Assembly (NCBI GenBank): GCA_030605085.1
Contig: JAUWBH010000141.1
Location: 1 to 16,727, forward strand
From: Promethearchaeota archaeon
GTDB taxonomy: Archaea > Asgardarchaeota > Lokiarchaeia > Sigynarchaeales > SOKP01
Direction of reading: 5' to 3'
DNA length: 16,727 bases
The position numbers and the translations under genes are program-made. The stretch's first letter is position 1. Every line of letters begins with the position of its first letter. The notes beneath the pieces were generated by a model, which saw only the letters and a program-made list of their open reading frames with translations, made no database searches and had not been told where the DNA came from. Shown piece after piece: positions 14,576-16,727 of this stretch.

Positions 14576-14605
14576 AAGAATCGATATAGCCACGATTATT
14601 GTCGG
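14566..14605. other. Two-step inverted repeat
   Basis: CCGACA (14566-14571) pairs with TGTCGG (14600-14605). Inside, AATCG (14579-14583) pairs with CGATT (14593-14597), leaving a 9-base loop and an uneven internal loop. It could be an RNA stem or protein-binding site; it may also be chance. Confidence 0.25.
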
Positions 14606-14885
14606 CTTTAAATTAATGATTTTTAAATTTCAGTCAAAAAGAAAAAATCAAAAATACACTCAATTTTTTCTACCAAATTTCTAATATCCAGAATCGAAAA
14701 CAGATTTTAAACTGTTAATTTTGGAGGTTTTTTTTTCATTTCAACAAAACAGCCTGATTTCATCAAATTACACGCTTTAAGATATTTTTTTCCAGCAAAA
14801 TTCCCCAATGTCAACTTTTATTGTTTTTTGCTTCCAAAAATTCTTCAAATTTAATCCTTTTAGACTTGAGATCTTTTTTTTACTT

Positions 14886-14894
14886 AAAAAAAAA
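14886..14894 (-). terminator. Poly-T terminator candidate of the TPR gene
   Basis: Nine T on the minus strand, about 60 bases after the TPR gene stop, in a generally T-rich stretch of that strand's 3' region. The placement resembles the other two poly-T tracts. Confidence 0.35.
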
Positions 14895-14952
14895 CAAATC
14901 TACCCCTGTTTTCTTTTTCTTTAATCCCAAAATAATTCGTTATTGTAGATAA

Positions 14953-16727
14953 TTAGTTCTTTAATCCATCGATACTCTCTTGAACTTGTACAACCATATT
15001 TTTCAGCCCTAACTTGGTATATATAGCAAGAGCGCGCTCCAGAGATTTGATTGCTTCAGCTTTCCTATTCGTTCTACCGTAAATCGTGCCAATCCACCAA
15101 TGTCGCATAGCCATTCCTTGCAAGTCGCCTAATTGCTCGTCGATGTCCAGCGCTTCTCGGTAACGCGTCAACGCCTCGTCCACTTCGCCTTTATCATATA
15201 ATATACCTCCGATGTTGTTAAAAGCAGTGGCTTTTCCCCGCAAGTCGCCTAATTGCTCAGAAAGCTCCAACGCTTCTCGGAAGCGCGTCAACGCCTCGTT
15301 CACTTCGCCTTTCCCATACAATAATTCTCCGATGTTGTTAAGAGCAGTGGCTTTTCCCCGCAAGTCGCCTAATTGCCCAGAAAGCTCCAACGCTTCTCGG
15401 TAACGCTTCAACGCCTCGTCCAATTCGCCCCTATCTTCCAATATATATCCGATGTTGTTAAGAGCAGTGGCTTTTCCCCGCAAGTCGCCTAATTGCCCAA
15501 AAAGCTCCAAGGCTTCTCGGTAACGCTTCAACGCCTCGTCCAATTCGCCTCTTTCTTCCAATATCCCTCCGATATTGTGAAGAGCGGGGGCTATTCCCCG
15601 CAAGTCGCCTAATTGCTCGTTAATTTCCAACGCTTCTCGGTAACGCTTCAACGCCTCGTCCAATTCGCCTTTGACTTCCAATATACCTCCGATATTGTTT
15701 AACCTTGTGGCTTTTCCCCGCAAGTCTCCTAATTGCTCGTCGATGTCCAACGCTTCTCGGTAACGCTTCAACGCCTCGTCCAATTCGCCTTTGTCTTGCA
15801 ATAATAATCCGATGTTGCTTAACCGTCTGGCTTTTCCCCGCAAGTCGCCTAATTGGTCGTCAATTGCCAACGCTTCTCGGTAACGCGTCATTGCCTCGTC
15901 CAATTCGCCTTTACCATACAATAATAATCCTATGTTGGTTAGCCGTGTGACTTTTCCCCGCAAGTCTCCTAATTGGTCGTCAATTGCCAACGCTTCTCGG
16001 TAACGCTTCAATGCCTCGTCCAATTCGCCTCTACCCTCCAATATCACTCCGATGTTGCTAAGACATCCTGCTTTCTTTGCTAAATCGCCTAATTGCTCAA
16101 TAATTTCCAATGCTTTTCGATAATACTTCAACGTTTCGTCCAATTCGCCTCTACCCTCCAATATCACTCCGATGTTGTTAAGATCAGTGGCTTTTCCCCG
16201 CAAGTCGTCTAATTGCTCGTCAATTGCCAACGCTTCTTGGTAACGCGTCAAAGCCTCGTCAACTTCGCCTTTATCTTCCAATATCCCTCCAATGTTGCTT
16301 AATGTAGTGGCTTTTCCCCGCAAGTCGTCTAATTGCCCAAAAAGCTCCAACGCTTCTCGGTAACGCGTCAACGCCTCGTCCAATTCGCCTTTACCATACA
16401 ATAATTCTCCGATGTTGTTAAGATCAGTGGCTTTTCCCCGCAAGTCGCCTAATTGGTCGTCAATTGCCAACGCTTCTCGGTAACGCTTCAACGCCTCGTC
16501 CAATTCGCCTCTATCTTCCAATATCACTCCGATGTTGTTAAGATCAGTGGATTTTCCCCGCAAATCGCCTAATTGCTCGTGAATTGCCAACGCTTCTCGG
16601 TAACGCTTCAACGCCTCGTCCAATTCGCCTTTATCTTTCAATAATAATCCGATGTTGTTAAAATCAGTGGCTTTTCCCCGCAAGTCGCCTAATTGCTCGT
16701 CAATTTCCAACGCTTCCCGGTAACGCT
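14953..16727 (-). CDS. Large TPR-repeat protein, 5'-partial
   Basis: The frame is open to the window edge and continues the repeat (RYREALEIDEQ), so the TTG at 16710 is only an internal Leu codon and the gene starts outside. About 590 residues are visible: 14 or so tandem 40-residue tetratricopeptide units with consensus LGDLRGKATDLNNIGxILxD then xGELDEALKRYREALAIDEQ, then a capping unit (MRHWWIGTIYGRTNRKAEAI, SLERALAIYTKLGLKNM) and stop. The 40-residue unit is the long form of TPR (TPR_12/kinesin-light-chain-like), which builds a right-handed superhelix for protein binding. No enzymatic domain is visible; one may lie in the missing N-terminus. GC is about 48% against roughly 30% nearby. A poly-T tract follows the stop. 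Confidence 0.9.
   Translation of the reverse strand, partial: RYREALEIDEQLGDLRGKATDFNNIGLLLKDKGELDEALKRYREALAIHEQLGDLRGKSTDLNNIGVILEDRGELDEALKRYREALAIDDQLGDLRGKATDLNNIGELLYGKGELDEALTRYREALELFGQLDDLRGKATTLSNIGGILEDKGEVDEALTRYQEALAIDEQLDDLRGKATDLNNIGVILEGRGELDETLKYYRKALEIIEQLGDLAKKAGCLSNIGVILEGRGELDEALKRYREALAIDDQLGDLRGKVTRLTNIGLLLYGKGELDEAMTRYREALAIDDQLGDLRGKARRLSNIGLLLQDKGELDEALKRYREALDIDEQLGDLRGKATRLNNIGGILEVKGELDEALKRYREALEINEQLGDLRGIAPALHNIGGILEERGELDEALKRYREALELFGQLGDLRGKATALNNIGYILEDRGELDEALKRYREALELSGQLGDLRGKATALNNIGELLYGKGEVNEALTRFREALELSEQLGDLRGKATAFNNIGGILYDKGEVDEALTRYREALDIDEQLGDLQGMAMRHWWIGTIYGRTNRKAEAIKSLERALAIYTKLGLKNMVVQVQESIDGLKN
15121..16727 (-). repeat. 120-base tandem repeat array within the TPR gene
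   Basis: The block CAAGTCGCCTAATTG or a close variant recurs exactly every 120 bases from 15121 to 16681 (14 occurrences) with no indel. Most units differ at only a few positions. The unit at about 16070-16160 is clearly more diverged (LAKKAGCLSN, TLKYYRKALEIIEQ). Such similarity at DNA level points to recent duplication or gene conversion, and makes copy number prone to change and to assembly collapse. Confidence 0.92.

Larger units (their letters stand above)
14354..14952. other. 599-base gap with overlapping short frames
   Basis: No RNA gene or clear gene. Besides the 59-codon plus-strand frame listed separately, the minus strand holds several short protein-like pieces. One (14419-14541) starts MKIAFLSIFDERIAIFDHFI, with its ATG overlapping the TGA of an upstream 24-codon piece (FKADNNRGYIDSFNVGSDGV). 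Further upstream is a 36-codon piece (about 14718-14828) containing GKKYLKACNLMKSGCFVEMK and one containing KRIKFEEFLEAKNN. These could be scraps of a decayed gene, but in DNA this AT-rich such lengths also arise by chance. Confidence 0.45.

Noticed and set aside
14810..14926. Plus-strand 38-codon Phe-rich frame
   Set aside because: Its composition simply reflects T-rich DNA, and the stretch is the 3' region of the opposite-strand TPR gene.
15212..15950. Plus-strand frames across the TPR array
   Set aside because: They are periodic antisense shadows of the 120-base coding repeat, rich in Pro/Ser/Arg with no independent support.
15121..16727. Regular 120-base repeats as a CRISPR or satellite array
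   Set aside because: The repeats are coding, in one open frame without spacers, and translate to clear TPR units.

Overview
The window looks like a piece of an AT-rich archaeal chromosome, most likely an Asgard archaeon of the Lokiarchaeia type; this lineage is inferred from gene content and not proven. The support is archaeal TATA-like boxes about 25 bases before start codons (two would give leaderless mRNAs), strong GGAGG-type ribosome sites before other genes, poly-T tracts after stop codons, and a mix of long tetratricopeptide (TPR) arrays, HEPN/nucleotidyltransferase pairs, GPH-type transporters and small dimeric-barrel-like proteins. No rRNA, tRNA, CRISPR array or transposase was seen.

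Layout. The left edge (1-505) holds the end of a lysine/proline/alanine-repeat protein resembling a histone H1 tail, with a possible frame-shifted C-terminus. A small unknown protein follows at 575-886 (minus). A sugar block covers 1101-6576: a GHMP sugar kinase (minus) shares a short divergent promoter region with an alkaline-phosphatase/sulfatase-fold enzyme, followed 32 bases later by a GH38 alpha-mannosidase. None of the three has a signal peptide, so together they suggest cytoplasmic breakdown or remodelling of a mannose-containing, possibly phosphorylated, glycan and re-phosphorylation of the released sugar. The 'sulfatase' has Thr where sulfatases carry the formylglycine Cys/Ser, so it is more likely a phosphodiesterase, phosphatase or phosphotransferase. 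Then come a Gly/Arg-rich zinc-ribbon protein (minus) and an M28-family peptidase with PA-like and PKD domains (plus).

From about 8.8 to 14.4 kb the region looks accessory and partly decayed. A GPH-type transporter remnant at each end (opposite orientation; one 5'-truncated, the other 5'-truncated and frameshifted) flanks two unknown genes (one with a recombinase-core-binding-like segment), a 54-residue candidate membrane protein, the tail of a dead TPR gene, a DUF3303-like protein and a HEPN-nucleotidyltransferase pair. Intergenic DNA here is long and AT-rich.

The right end (14953-16727, minus) is the 3' part of a large TPR gene made of 120-base units in perfect register. At about 48% GC it stands out from its roughly 30% GC surroundings and runs off the window edge.
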